Of a DNA stretch of 64,000 bases, positions 22,488-34,849 are shown in pieces (the stretch's first letter is position 1; each line of letters opens with the position of its first letter). Made by a program: the position numbers and the translations under genes. This DNA comes from Hydractinia symbiolongicarpus (taxonomy: Eukaryota; Cnidaria; Hydrozoa; Anthoathecata; Hydractiniidae). A model generated the notes under the pieces. That model saw only the letters and a list, made by a program, of their open reading frames with translations. It did no database searches and was not told the origin of the DNA. The stretch lies in contig NC_079878.1 in NCBI RefSeq assembly GCF_029227915.1, positions 13,390,001 to 13,454,000 on the forward strand. Direction: 5' to 3'.

Positions 22488-25400
22488 TTATTTGTTATTT
22501 TTGCAAACTGCTTGACCTTCCATAGGCTTACCAATGTGTCGCACATTAACATACAAGCTATCCTTCTTGTTAAAATTAAAAGATTCTGCTTCATACGTTG
22601 CTTGGTATGGGCCTGCAAGTCCATCACCCCCTTCGTCATCACCAATGCATACAACTAACTCCATGCCACGTGGAACCTTAAATGATTTGATACGGAAATT
22701 TCCACATTTATATCCATTTGTTTTGTATGGTCGAAAATGATGTCGTTTGGTAATGAAAGGTTTTTCGTATTGCAAACAAAATCCTCCCAAATCAGGCTCA
22801 CTGCATGCAGAAACAACGTCATTGTTGCTCACAACTCGGTCAGCTTTTTCTTCAATTACTACTGTCAATCCACTCGAAGTTATTCTTGTTCCAGTCATCT
22901 TCACCCCAGCCTTGTACTTAGTAAGCCTCATTCTTTTCCAGTTATCATCACACACATCTATATGTCGAAGTGTATAGGGACCATAAATTTTCAATTCACT
23001 TTTAAACTCTCCACTCCCTCCTTGAGTTGTTAGTTCAAGCATTTGATTGGCTGGAACATAAATTGAACCAATGTTTTCATCTGTCCAATCAATACCATGG
23101 AAATCAGAAAGATCGACTTTGTATGTGTACTCTCCCAGGGTGTCGCACCAGTGGTCGTCTGTATAAAGGTAAATAGATAATAAAGGTTGGATTATGATAT
23201 TATAATCATCTTTAAGAGCTAACACAACTTAGTTTTCGAAGCACCTTGTCTCTAAGACAAGAGGGCATAGAAATGCGGCTAAAGAAAACATTTAAATGCA
23301 TTCCGGAAAACTTGTAACGTCTGTCTATGCATTATTTTAAATGTTTTCGTCAGCCCCATTCCCATGCTCTCTTGTCATCAGGTGATATTACAAGAAACTG
23401 GTTACCTTCTTTTGGTGTGCATATCCTGACGTAATCGGAAGCGTCAAAAGAATACTTTAGTGTCAGCCGATTGTACGAATTTATTTTGTTTTTGCTAGTA
23501 TACACAGCTAAACCTTTAAATGGTCCAAGAGTTGGTTTGTTGTAGCCATGCAATATTATTTCCAGAGTTGGAGGAATAAACATGGAGCCAGTGCTTCTAG
23601 ATGTTGACATGCTTATCTAGAAAGTAGAAACAAAAAAACATTATCGCCACGATTAATTTTTATGCAGATAATTTGTGGCTACTGTGTAACTTATAGAATC
23701 TATTTGGATCAAATTTTTATTTTTTTATCACTTTTAGCTATATTTGTCTAATTTACGTGGACATGTATTGTTATATTGATTAAACGAGTTGTTACTTGCT
23801 AGAAAATATTCCAGCCAGTTTCTAAAAAATGTACAAAACTATACAAATATACCGCATTTGCTTTTAAAGCTGAAATTAAACAGCTTCGCGTAAACCATAA
23901 CATACAACTTATTCAACTAGAAAAAAAAATCACCAAAAAACAACTGATAGGTTTGGCAAACAAAAAGTGAAGTGGAGGGTCAAACAGTCAACGATATTTT
24001 GTATCCATCGCGCTAACGAAAGCCCACTTGCAATTCTTGACATCGAAAAAAAGCATAGCTTAGCGACTAATGAAATTAAATCTGAGAAAGCTTCTTTCGA
24101 AAATATGCAAGCAAAAGAATCGCAGGACGTTACTCCTGCCACTTACAACATTGTTAATTTTTCCACCCATCTTTCGACAATTTCCTTTCAAATGTTCCCT
24201 TTCACATAACACCACGTTATATTTATCAAAGAGAAAAGTATTGTGCTCTGTGTAATATTCGTTGTCGATGGAGATCAGATATCGAATCAAAACCAAGTGA
24301 CTATGAGTATTTTCATACACCGTACTCAAAACTTCCCATTGTTTCCTTGAGTTTAATGGATTGAAGTAGAACATGAGAGCTTTACGATCTTCTTCTCTGT
24401 AATATTCGATTTTGAATTTCAAATCACTTCTCACACTTGCTTTATCTTCATCAGACATATTTGACGATTCCACATATCCAACACATTGCATCATAAGTGC
24501 TTGACCGGCGATGGAAAAATGAGCTAAAGACTCAGTCAGCGAAACACATCTACGAGCGTTATTAGGATCAGTTGATATTGTTGCATCGCCACAATAATCG
24601 GGGATCAATGAATATATTTTGAAATTCAATTCCATAGAGGACGCAATCTTTCCCAAAAGTTCTTTTGCCTTTTCCTTGGAAAGTTCCAATTCGTCTTCCT
24701 TATCTTTGTCAAATCGTTTAAAGTCTTGCAAGATCATGTTAAATTCTCTTTGTGCTGATGAAAGCTCGAGTTTCATTATCTTTACCAACTGATCTTCCAA
24801 AGCTCTGAAAATAAAACATTTTTGTTGAATTTCTGCTTGCTTTAGGGCTTCAAAAAGGAATCGCTTAAATGTTAAAATGATTTCCGTAGCTGCTATTTTT
24901 TATTGTGTGCTATTTTTTATTTCGAAATTTGCAAAAAACTTGAAATATGTCTTATTTAACCCAGACATTGGACTAGGAGAGTTGTAGAAACTATTACTCA
25001 TATTTGCCCTTCCTGGTGCGACTGATTGCCAGTTCCGGGTTCCGGAAATGGCAATCATATTCATGCAAATAATTTGAAATACGTTTATTAATTATTAATG
25101 TTTATTAATTATTAATGTAAGGCACACCTATTATATTGTTTTCAGTAAATCTTTACCCTTAATCCGACCGAACCTTAAAACACATAAACCTTGGCTTGGG
25201 ATCAGCCATGTTAAATTTAAACAAATCTTATAAAAATCTAGATTTAGCAAGATTCTTTTATTATACTTACGTTTTGATTTCGCTTGGTTGTGCCACTGGT
25301 TTTGATCCAAATAAGGAAAGGGTTTTGGTAAGCATTTTTAATACTCCGGCAGCAAGTTGACCATATGGTCCCAACAAAGGGAGAACAGTCGTTATCAATG

Positions 25401-27630
25401 TTGATGTACCTAAATAAGAGTAAAGTTGTTCTTATTTCTTAAGCAGTGTGATGCACTAATGAAAGCAGACCATCTGAAGGTTAAAAAAGGCGCCAAAAAG
25501 TTTTGTCACTTTTTATCGACTCAAGTTACAATGCGATTAAACATATGAGTTTTTCTCTGTAACGATAGATGTATTTATCTGCTTGTTTAAAATGGTCGCC
25601 TGCAGCATTAATTCGAACCACGTCTGAGCAATTTCATTACTTCGTGTTAACAGGGGAAAAAATGCACGATATGCAAGAAAGTAGTAACGTGGGCAATATA
25701 ATCTGAGGACCGGCGAACCTGTGAATTTTTCAGCGGGCCAGCGACTAGTATGAACATATTGCGTAAAGCTAGTTAAATCAGCAAAGAATGTTGTTGAGTA
25801 GTTAAAAATCAATCACATATGTTAGTAAGAACTAATAATGAATAAAGCAAATAAAAAAACTTTAGTTTAATTTAATTTTTGTCACTTTTTGGTCAAATTT
25901 TGTTAACAGTCATTTTTTTGTAAGCTTACCATTAAAGACTTTTATTTTAACTACTTGGTTTGTTGTCTTGCTAAAAATTAAATTTTAAAATGTGAACCAG
26001 AGGTATCCGACATTTGTATCAACTTTTCGTTTATTCATAAGCTTTAAAAAAGAAAATTAAACTGGACATTGAAAAAGTGATTTGCAAATTGTAAAATTGA
26101 GTTTTGTCGGTTCTCCTTAACTAAAAATAAAACAAAGAACTATAGAAGGCCTCTGTTTAAGTTGCAGCATATTTTGCCAAATTTTGATAAAGTCAACCTC
26201 GTACCCAGGTCCTGTACCGTTTTTTGATATGAGAAAGGCGAGTTCTCCTCATAATATAAAACCTGGATCCATCTTCACTCAAAGCTATTTTTATAATTTA
26301 TGCAAACATTTTATAATATATTCAGGATTCTTTATAATATAGGCATAATTTTTATCATTTTTCCCTAAAATATCCTTGATGCCATAATTAATACTTTATT
26401 GCACACTCTTTACGCATGCGCATTTTAAGGTTCTAATGCAATTGAAATATCATTTAGCTTCTGTGTTATAACTAGATTAATTTTAAAGTAAAAACATCAC
26501 AAGTGGTACGACAAACAACAAAATGAGGCCCGTTGAACACAATGATTTTAAATGAGATGTCAAACAACACCCAATACACCTCTCGTGGTAGTAATAATCA
26601 AATGGAGAGAATTATTTATAATAACGACCGCTTATAACAGAACATTTGGCAAAAAAAGAAATTAAATGAAGATTAAAGATGCTTGCCGAAAAATGTTTCT
26701 AAGCGACCTTTCGTTAGAACCGTCCTTTCCTTAGCAAAAATAAGGGCTAGGACAAAGACATTTGCTTCATAACAACATACAAAAGATATAGTAACGCTTT
26801 CAGGGATTCCTCTATGTTGTATTTCTGCCAGAAACCATTAAATCATTGCTCTATCTTACTTGCCTGCTGCACAAGCCGGTTCGCAGTTGGTAGATGGCTG
26901 GAAATAGGTCGACAATAGTACATTCAGAGTAGGCTGGAGTTGGGATTCGAACGTGAAAATCTATTAGCCGAGTACGCTACCGTTGCATTATCTCCGTAAA
27001 TTTTGGGCTAGTTTTTTTTAACATTCAATTATTTTTTTCTAAATTGATAATTATTATTCGTTATGTATCTTTCTCATGTTCATTGTCTAATTTTTGAAAG
27101 TGAAAAAGAATCTCTAATAGCCGTCGTTTATCTTTTTGTTAGAGAAACATGAAATGCGATATATAAAGGACGGGCGACCCCGTGGAATTTTCCCACGGGG
27201 GAACGACTTAAGTAATATTACTTCAAATTAAAAGAAAAAATCAGTTTGGAGATCTACCTGTAAGCACTGCTTTCCAATCTTTAGCTTTTATTCCCTTCAC
27301 AATATCAGGCAAGTTGTCTGCTAATCCATTGAACACAGTATCAACTTTATTAAAATATTTTAATGCAGTTTCACCAGCATCTTCTTTTACTTCTTCTTTA
27401 TCACCTTTCGTTTCTTTTTCTGCCCCTTCTTCCATTTCTTTCGCATCATTTTTCATATCCTTAATAATTTCATCCGCATCTGCATCTACTCCTAAATTCG
27501 CTGTTTTCATGCTCTTGTACACTGTTTCAATTTCTTTAAAAGAATTATCAAGACTTTCTATGCTGGCTTGGTTCACTTTGCTTTCGCAAAAAGCGAATAA
27601 GAAAACGCAAAAAAGAAGCTTCAACACCAT
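22488..27630 (-). CDS. Secreted 683-aa protein, five exons; possible pore-forming/toxin-type architecture
   Basis: Exons in transcript order: 27258-27630, 25271-25409, 24147-24804, 23406-23616 and 22488-23158, with matching phases (1, 2, 0, 1) and canonical GT-AG sites, ending in TAA. Exon 1 begins with a clear signal peptide (hydrophobic core LLFCVFLFAFC) and continues with an acidic Lys/Glu-rich helical stretch. Exon 2 encodes a hydrophobic Gly-Leu segment (LLGPYGQLAAGVLK). Exon 3 is mostly helical by composition, with a charged coiled-coil-like start. Exons 4-5 are beta-like, with many Gly, Asp, Tyr and paired Cys. A helical front half with a hydrophobic segment and a beta-rich rear half recalls cnidarian pore-forming toxins and the bacterial Cry design, but I see no diagnostic motif, and it is longer than typical jellyfish toxins. 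It could equally be a secreted structural or defence protein. The family call is weak; the gene model is good. Confidence 0.7.
26203..26262 (+). mobile_element. Partial MITE, CCAACCTCGTTCCCAGG family
   Basis: TCAACCTCGTACCCAGGTCCTG matches the left end of the small MITEs at 13776 and 14681. The right end was not found. It lies inside the first intron of the secreted-protein gene. Confidence 0.35.
26925..26997 (-). ncRNA. tRNA-like relic (tRNA pseudogene or SINE head)
   Basis: The minus strand reads ATGCAACGGTAGCGT (a good D-arm and pol III box A) and, 30 nt later, GTTCGAATCCC (box B). GGAG near the 5' end could pair with CTCC at the 3' end. The anticodon and T stems do not pair properly, so this is not a working tRNA. 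It could be the head of a tRNA-derived SINE. Confidence 0.3.
27166..27212. repeat. Hairpin-forming repeat fragment
   Basis: GACCCCGTGGAATTTTCCCACGGGG can form a strong stem (CCCCGTGG against CCCACGGGG). A related word, ACCCGTGGAACAACCCACGG, begins the repeat near 31253, so this is probably a fragment of the same family. Confidence 0.4.
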
Positions 27631-28935
27631 CTTTGGTCAAAAAACCGTGCTAATAAAATAACTAGCCTATGTTTTTCTTTTTAAATGTCACATTTCACAG
27701 TTGAGCAGTTTTTTAAAAAGGAAATATGAAATATGCAATCGAGAAATATGGCATTCTCACTTTTGTATGAGTTTTTCATAAAAATACGCATGAACGTTTT
27801 AACAACGCTTTTAGGTATGTGCTGAGATAAAAGCAAACTAGTTCCTAGGATATTCACTCTATTTGATTAATTTACCGCTCCGCCGTAATGGCTCAGATCC
27901 TGGGCACGAGGATGGTCGATAGTTATGTGAATTTTAGTTATTTGCGTCAGCATGTCATGGCCGATGTACGGTACCTTGAGTTTGCCTCTAATAAGCAATA
28001 TATAGGTTAACCCTACGTGCTAGTCATAACCCCAGTTTTCTTCTGGAAAAAAATGGAATAAGTGTGTTTTTCTTACAATTTTAGTCAGATATCGCTTCTT
28101 TAGCCTTAAAAATCTTGATATTCTCCGATCTTTGTTTTTAAGTCGTTTTATTTTCACTTGTTTTATTTGTTATATTCTTTTTTGTAAGAACAAGGAAATT
28201 CATGTTAATGTGTTTTTATTTTTTAAGAATGTCCATCTAGAGACTGTTTATAATTATGTTCTTATATTTTCAATTAAATTATAAAATTGAAAAATAACAT
28301 GTAGGAGAGTATACACAAGTTTCTCAAAATCACAACCAACTACAAAAACTTCGGAGTTGAAAAATATTTCTACATAATGTTTTGTTTAGGGAAAGAGAAA
28401 ATCTTCAACACACCATCATAGCTTTCATTTTGTTCTTATTTTTGAGCCATTCCCATCCTTAGATTTGATGTAATATAAAGAAGTTTGAACGCGAGGCTAA
28501 ATAAATTGAAAAAGTTCTGGTAACAAACCAAAGGTATGCCCAATATAAACAAGTGCTGTTTCTTGAACGATCTGGTATAGAAATACAGTAAATTTTTTAC
28601 AAATTTCAAATGATGGGTTAAAAACAATTATTTAGAGCTTTGTAGAATTTTTATACATCCCCTACCTGTTTTTCAAATATCGGCAAAAACCAAACTTATT
28701 GAAGCAAGAAAACGATTTTTTTAAAAATATTTTTTTGAATTTTTTATGATTGTTTAAGTGGGTACGCGTTTAGTTTAAAAAAAAATATGTAAAATGTGAG
28801 AAATGTGTAAGTTATTCGTTTCTATGAAAACAAAAAAAATATGTTTGCATTTATGCTTAAGAACAGCTTCGTGCCCAGTACTTTTTTCGGCAACTACTTA
28901 CAATGCAAAAAAAAGATAAGGCTCAAATTTGTAGC
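27631..28935. other. Region upstream of the secreted-protein gene
   Basis: Should contain the promoter of the minus-strand gene starting at 27630. A truncated MITE (CCTGGGCACGAGGATGG) lies at 27899-27916. Otherwise AT-rich sequence with no exon that I can support. Confidence 0.35.
27874..27917 (-). mobile_element. Truncated MITE, CCAACCTCGTTCCCAGG family
   Basis: CCGTAATGGCTCAGATCCTGGGCACGAGG matches, in compressed form, the inner word CGTAATAACGGCTCAG and the end CCTGGGAACGAGGTTG of the copies near 14 kb. Small and degenerate. Confidence 0.35.
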
Positions 28936-29176
<241 letters not shown>

Positions 29177-29316
29177 TTATTAGTAGTACTATTCTAACAT
29201 TAGTAGTACTATTCTAACATAGTAGTACTATTCTACCTTTTAGTAGTACTATTCTAACAGAGTAGTATTATTCTATCAGCAGGACTATTCTAACATAAAG
29301 TAGTATTATTCTAACC
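29177..29316 (+). repeat. Minisatellite array, about seven units (left end of repeat X)
   Basis: About seven copies, spaced 18-21 bp, of a unit like TAGTAGTACTATTCTAACA, becoming degenerate to the right (AGTAGTATTATTCTATCAG, AGCAGGACTATTCTAAC). The core AGTACT is palindromic. Further single units occur at 33413 and 33793, and an inverted one at 33952-33968. Confidence 0.9.
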
Positions 29317-30336
29317 TGTTGTTATAATAAGACCTCTCTGCAATCCATTTCCAAAGGGTAAATTTGACAGATTGTAAAATACAAAATTGTGCCCTGAATT
29401 GTTTCTGGATCTCATTTAATATCTGCTTTCGACATAATTTGGAATAGTAAACAAAAAAATGTGTTTTTTTCACCTAAGTATCGCTTTAGGCACTAATTGG
29501 TCGAAATATTTGAAAATGATTTTTTAGACAAAGATTAGCACAGCAAAAAAAAGTATGCCGAACATGATGATGGCATTAAAAACACATTTTTTGTGAAGTA
29601 CCGCTTTCAGCAAGTTTAAAAATCTTTTTTCTTTTTTTTTCACAAATTTTGCAGGAAACATAAACACAACAGACCTATTTAAGTCCCACCTATCTTGAAT
29701 TGTAATGTGTGGTTCTAATAGACCATTGTACTTATTCAGGTATTAGGAGGAGTATCAGGAAGTCACAGGAACACAGTTTCAAAAGAAAATTTTTTTTTTA
29801 AATATAGCAGTTGTAGTAGGCTATTTATTGGATAAAAAGTTTGCGATTTTTTCAGGATTTATGGACTTTTTCATGAAGAATAAACTTCGTTATTTGGTGG
29901 AAAAAAAGGCGAAAAACAATGCGACAGACAAATGAATTGCATAGAAGAAAGGGCTAGCGGTGCAATTTTCTCTTTTTTTAGTCTGATAAACCAACTTGTT
30001 TTTCTAAAAAAATTGTTTTTTAGAAAGAGAGAATTGGTTTGTCTATTTACAAATAAAAATAATAGCTACACCACGTAATTAACACCAGCCCAATAATAAT
30101 AAAAAAGTACGTTAAGAACATATGGTTTGTTTACAATTGAAAAGATAATTAGAAATTCAATCATAACGGTTAATGAAAAAAATAAGCGTTGTTGCAACAA
30201 AAATTTATTTGTACCAGAAAGCAACTAAAACAAAATATTTCAAACAGGGGTAAACATAAAAAGTCTTAGTCCTTTGATCGTTACTATTTGAATAGTATGT
30301 GACGCAAACTGGACTGGACCTAAATGTGGAAAAAAC

Positions 30337-30690
30337 TTATTGTTTCCTTTCGTAAGTATGTTTTGTACGCAGTTGAGCAAATGAGTATTTTCCCAGCAAT
30401 TCGCAACCTTCCAAGCTTTCTAAAACTCTATACTCTGTAATTGGCCTAAATCTTATTATTTTAGCACATTTTGCTTGCAACTCTTTAATTTCACTACTTG
30501 AAAACATCTTTCTTCGTGTATTGGATTTTTTCGCCTCGATCTCGCTGTAGGATAAGGTGTCATCGAAGTTATCGTGATGTTCAGGATCTACTTCTGTTAT
30601 TTCTCTACCAGTTTGTTTGGTATGGTGAAAATCGACATCACTTACATCGTTGGCGTTATCGTCGGCTTCAGTGTTTAGATCAAAGTGTGT
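30337..30690 (-). CDS. Candidate terminal exon of an unrecognised protein inside repeat X
   Basis: A 354-bp minus-strand exon begins after an AG acceptor (ATTTCAG|ACACAC), is open in phase 0 for 117 codons and ends TAA. The first part is acidic and Asp/His-rich (TEADDNANDVSDVDFHH). The second part is basic and helical, with MFSSSEIKELQAKCAKIIR and then YSFAQLRTKHTYERKQ at the C-terminus. I do not recognise the family. No upstream exon was found. It may be the last exon of the transposase or an accessory protein of element X, or of a host gene interrupted by it. Confidence 0.45.
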   Translation of the reverse strand, partial: THFDLNTEADDNANDVSDVDFHHTKQTGREITEVDPEHHDNFDDTLSYSEIEAKKSNTRRKMFSSSEIKELQAKCAKIIRFRPITEYRVLESLEGCELLGKYSFAQLRTKHTYERKQ

Positions 30691-31252
30691 CTGAAATATA
30701 TAATGTGTTTAAACAGAGGAAATGACACCTTTCCTACACAGACAATTTATAATAAATTCTTCATACGATGTTTCGACGTCTTTTTGGATACACTTTTTTA
30801 CACACATTTGATTTTGACATGCATTTTAGGCGAAAGGAACCGAGTGCTAAGAACTTCACAACTTTAGTAAAGAAGATCACTTTGTATTTTTAAATGCATA
30901 TTAAACACAATCGTTGAACATACGAAACATACATATCGTATCACTTTTCCATTTATGTTAAGTCAATCTCTACCTAGCATACTTAAGGATTAGCTAACCC
31001 AACGACCCTGAAATTTTTAGTAGCTCTTTTTTTTCATTTTGGAATTAAAGGTAAAAAATTTTGATTCAAAGTAGTAAAAAAGGTTTCTTTACAACCAAAA
31101 ATACACTAAATAAGCCACATCTCATTAAAAAGGTGAATCAACCTTTTCGGACTTTTTGTCTAATTGGCACCTGAGTATCTCGATAGTGCTTACATAGTTG
31201 AATGTCATTAAAGTATCAAAATAATACTTTTTTTTGAATAATTTTAAACAAA

Positions 31253-32095
31253 CTAGTCGTTTAACCCGTGGAACAACCCACGGAAATTAGCCGACGTAAT
31301 TATTTCGCGCACCTGTTATGAGATTACTCTGTTGTAGCCATGGTTCCTGGAAATATACACTTATAAGCACGGAAGCAGTGTAAACTACACTATTTTTTAT
31401 AGTATAGATTATCGGAAGTAGTGTTACGCCGCTTTCTCGTAAAATTCATATATTTAACAAAAACTGACGCATTTTTACGACTTGATTGAGGTTAAAAAAA
31501 AGGCCTTTCTTGCAAATAGCTTTTAAAAAACCAAATTTGACATTTTCTTACACTTTTTGTTCAGTTAAAAACATAATGAGTTTCGGCAAAAAAAATTAAG
31601 CACATTCAGCTTTATTGTTGTCAAAAAAAAAAAAAAAAAAATGGTTGAAGATGAAACAAAATTTTACAAATTAATATTCAAATTTATGTTTAGAAGAAAC
31701 AAAAAATCACTTACTTAATTTTTCTAAAATTTATTGTTCTCCTATTATCAAAAACTTGTTTTTGTTAATTTCCTTTCAAAGGTGCGAATAATTAAAGCTT
31801 CTTTAATGAAATAGACAACGCAATGTCAATTGTCCGCAACTTTGTTTGTCCGTGTAGTTATTTATAACAAAGAAACTGCATCGAAGGAACAATAAAAGTT
31901 AATTAACCATGAATTTTGTATAAAAAAACTTTTTGAATTAAACTTTTGGACTACGCAAAAGACAAAATAAGAATAAAACTTTAAAATAGCGTAGCGAAAA
32001 GATCAGAGAGCTGCGCGCAATTTCGTGCGTGGTTAACACAAGATGCTTTTGACGCACGAACAGACAGACGGAATACGGCTATTATTATAGAGATA
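31253..32095. repeat. Interspersed repeat with hairpin head
   Basis: Begins near CTAGTCGTTTAACCCGTGG, with ACCCGTGG and CCCACGG able to pair, and seems to end near GACAGACGGAATACGGC followed by TATTATTATAGAGATA. Both words are like those at the ends of common invertebrate short interspersed or MITE repeats. A 19-bp poly(A) lies at 31622-31640. Boundaries and class are uncertain. Confidence 0.35.
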
Positions 32096-32224
32096 TTGAT
32101 AAAAATATCTGTCGAACAATAGATCTTCTTTTTACAAAAATGCTGACGTCAGCAAGAAGTAATGCTGACAGCATGACTCTTGCTGATTTTAATTTTCATA
32201 TGACAGACATAATTTATACCAAGC

Positions 32225-32550
32225 GCGCGAGTCAAAAAACGCAAAATCAAGGGGAAAAACATTAGCGAATGACACCCTTCAATTATTTTCGCGGGAAAAA
32301 CTTTCGCGACCTGTCATTTCTATAATTTTTTCGCGAGAATTACCTTTCGCGATGGGCGGTGGTGTTGAGAGCATTTGTCCTATTTTTGTTTCTTGTCTTT
32401 CAGTGAAGTACATGTTTCTACAAAAGAAATTAGCTACACAGAAAACAAAATTCGTGAGAATTAACTTTCGCGAATAGGCTGTGTCAACATATTGTGCGGG
32501 AATAAACTTTCGCGATTGGGCCCAAAAATCGCGAAATTTCTTTCGCTAAA
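32225..32550. repeat. Degenerate tandem repeats of a TCGCGA-containing word
   Basis: At least five imperfect copies of CGCGGGAAAAACTTTCGCGA-like sequence, at 32290, 32330, 32450, 32495 and 32525, with irregular spacing of 30-120 bp. A similar pair is at 44823-44900 and a CpG-depleted relative (GAATTAATTTTCATGAATG) is at about 9345. This looks like a dispersed repeat rich in CpG sites. Confidence 0.5.
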
Positions 32551-33976
32551 GTTTTTTTCTTTGAAGTAATATCATTTCTGCTTAGAAATAAATTACTAGA
32601 TCGAAATTTTAACATTCTGTTTGAAGTTTCTGACAGCCAAATAAAAGTTGCTTAACAACATATCTTCCGTTTTATCATATTTCGTATTGCCCAAAAATGC
32701 AATTTTTCCTGATTTTTGGGTAAAATCCGAAAAAATCCTGTTAACCACGTGTGAAAACTTCCTAGAATGATTTTTGTTGATAAAAAGAAGTTATGTTGTT
32801 AGTCACAAGTTTTAAGTATCATCCTAGCAAAAATTACTTTATTTTACGGATCTTGGAGGACCTCAAAAAAATTTAGGGGCTAGTGTCCAAAAATGGCCAA
32901 TATCTAAGACTCTGGGAGGTATGTAACCTAAATATTTGGTAGGCAGGTGTCTAATAGATAAATACGAAAACTCAAAAAGTATCATAGCTATGCTACATAG
33001 CAAAAAAAAAGAGGGGGAAAGGGTGGGGGGCGAGGTTAGTCAGGGAGCGAACCGAATAGTGTTAATCCCAAAAATGACTGAAATGACACAAACAGCCATG
33101 CGAATACTTAAAAACTATTCTGAATGCTTGCTTGATTGAATGAAGTTTCTTTTCTTAAGAAATATTCATTGATAGTTAGTTCTAAATAACAAAATCACGT
33201 TGTCTTCAAACAGGGCTCTGTAACAAAAAAGGGTAAAAATCCATATAACTGATATAGAAAACGTAGCCGCAAAATAGCGCTAGCTGGTCACGTGGCATTG
33301 TAACTTAGATTGTCGATTATTCTCCTGTCTCTGAACTCATCTGCAAAATAAGCTACACCTCCATTGCATAGCTTAACAGAGAAATATTACTGTACAAACT
33401 TTCGATTTTTTGAGTAGTATTATTCTAACATTAGATATATATGCGTCGCAGCAGGTACCTGTTAGGAAAAATAATATAAAAAAAAGTTTATCATTATACA
33501 GCTGCAGTCATGTTACATATATTTCCAACATTATTTTTTAATTATTTTACTATATTTCAACGTAGGAAGAATTTTCGCTGAAATGTTGAAACTTGCTTCC
33601 GTGATTTTGAGCATCGAGTAAGCTGAGATATGTTTTACTTGAATTTTCGGCAAATTGAAAAATAATAACAATAAAACAAAAGAGACTCCAAATCTTTATT
33701 GTAGTGTTAAAGGACATTTAAAACTTACCCCAAAAAATATAATCTGGGTGTGAAAGGGATTATGGGTAAGAATTTATTGCCAATTTAATGTAGTAGTACT
33801 ATTCTAACATGGTATTAATTTTTTAGCGTTTAAATAAATTTTAGACAAATTCGTTTGGTATATGAAATAAACAACTTATAAGTACACCATATATGAAAGG
33901 TTATCACTTTTAATCAAATAGAAAGAAAATTATGGCAATTTAAATTTCATGATAGAATAGTACTACTCAATAAATA

Positions 33977-34004
33977 TAATTATTATTATTATTATTATTA
34001 TTAC

Positions 34005-34086
<82 letters not shown>
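33977..34086. repeat. (ATT)n microsatellite between repeats X and Y
   Basis: About 110 bp of ATT repeat with one ACT interruption near 34003. On its left is the inverted closing unit of repeat X; on its right the first unit of the Y array. Confidence 0.98.
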
Positions 34087-34255
34087 TTGGTGGAATATGT
34101 CGGACTTTGGTGGAATATGTCGGACGTGGTGGAATATATCGGACATATGGTGGAATATGTCGGACAAGGTGGAATATGTTGGACTGGTGGAATAATTCTG
34201 ACATTATGCATATGTATTTCAATTATTAGCTTTTTGGTGGAATATTTCGGACATT
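34087..34255 (+). repeat. Minisatellite array (left end of repeat Y)
   Basis: Six adjacent units and one detached unit (34233) of GGTGGAATATGTCGGAC, about 19 bp apart, directly after (ATT)n. Diverged single units lie at 50094 (GGTGGAACATGTCGGAC) and 50481, and an inverted one at 50647-50664 next to another (ATT)n. Confidence 0.9.
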
Positions 34256-34849
34256 TTAAATTTGATTAAATAATTTATTTTGTAGATGATCGCTTATGTT
34301 TACCACATAAAAAAGCAAAATTTATTATTAGATAACTAATAAATTCTACTTTTTCACAATATTGCAGCTAAAAGACCTTTATAGATTTTCTATCGCAATT
34401 ATCAAACCTGTTATTTACGGCGAGTTCGAGCATATATTTACAAAATTTATAAAGGGACTTGTGTTAAGTGTGCTTCTTCTTCTTTTCCCGATTTCTGTAT
34501 TTATCGATTTATCGCGAAACACCTTTTAATTCAGAAAAGCAAACAAGTTACTTAAGTGTATCCATGGATGTACGAAAAGAAATATCCATGGTGTAACTAA
34601 AATTTTTTATGCAAAAATCTGAAAGTGTAAGCAATAGGCAGGAAAATTTACTCGTCCCCGATTTTGTTCATTAAAGTCATTAAGACGTCACAAGTATACA
34701 GAGCACTGTTTAGATATGCCAATTTACGGCAATTATCGATTATGCTTAGCGTATCGTGAGTAAAGTTTCTTTCCGTGACTTAACAGCATAGGCAGTGTAT
34801 AAGTAACTGAAAAGGATAAAAAAATCTTTCGCGAACATAAATTTTTTTA

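Larger units (their letters stand above)
29177..33968. mobile_element. Putative transposable element X with array-type left end, about 4.8 kb
   Basis: The left edge (TTATTAGTAGTACTATTC) and the reversed right edge (TTATTGAGTAGTACTATTC) are inverted repeats of about 20 bp, each lying directly against an (ATT)n tract (28937-29176 and 33977-34086). The left end is amplified into an array. Near the right end direct units lie at 33413 and 33793, then one inverted unit closes the element. Family Y has the same plan with a different unit. No transposase is recognised; the only coding-like stretch is the exon at 30337-30690. It seems to contain a nested repeat (31253-32095). Confidence 0.5.

Noticed and set aside
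23967-24209. Plus-strand ORFs at 22.4-24.3 kb
   Set aside because: They are shadows of the minus-strand secreted-protein exons.
25537-25812. 91-aa minus-strand ORF in the first intron of the secreted-protein gene
   Set aside because: No splice context, no recognisable features, and it lies inside an intron of the same strand.
26925-26997. Functional tRNA gene
   Set aside because: Box A and box B words are present, but the anticodon and T stems do not pair; kept only as a relic.
29177-29316. Array of short repeats resembling a CRISPR array
   Set aside because: Units are directly adjacent with no unique spacers, there are no cas genes, and the DNA is eukaryotic.
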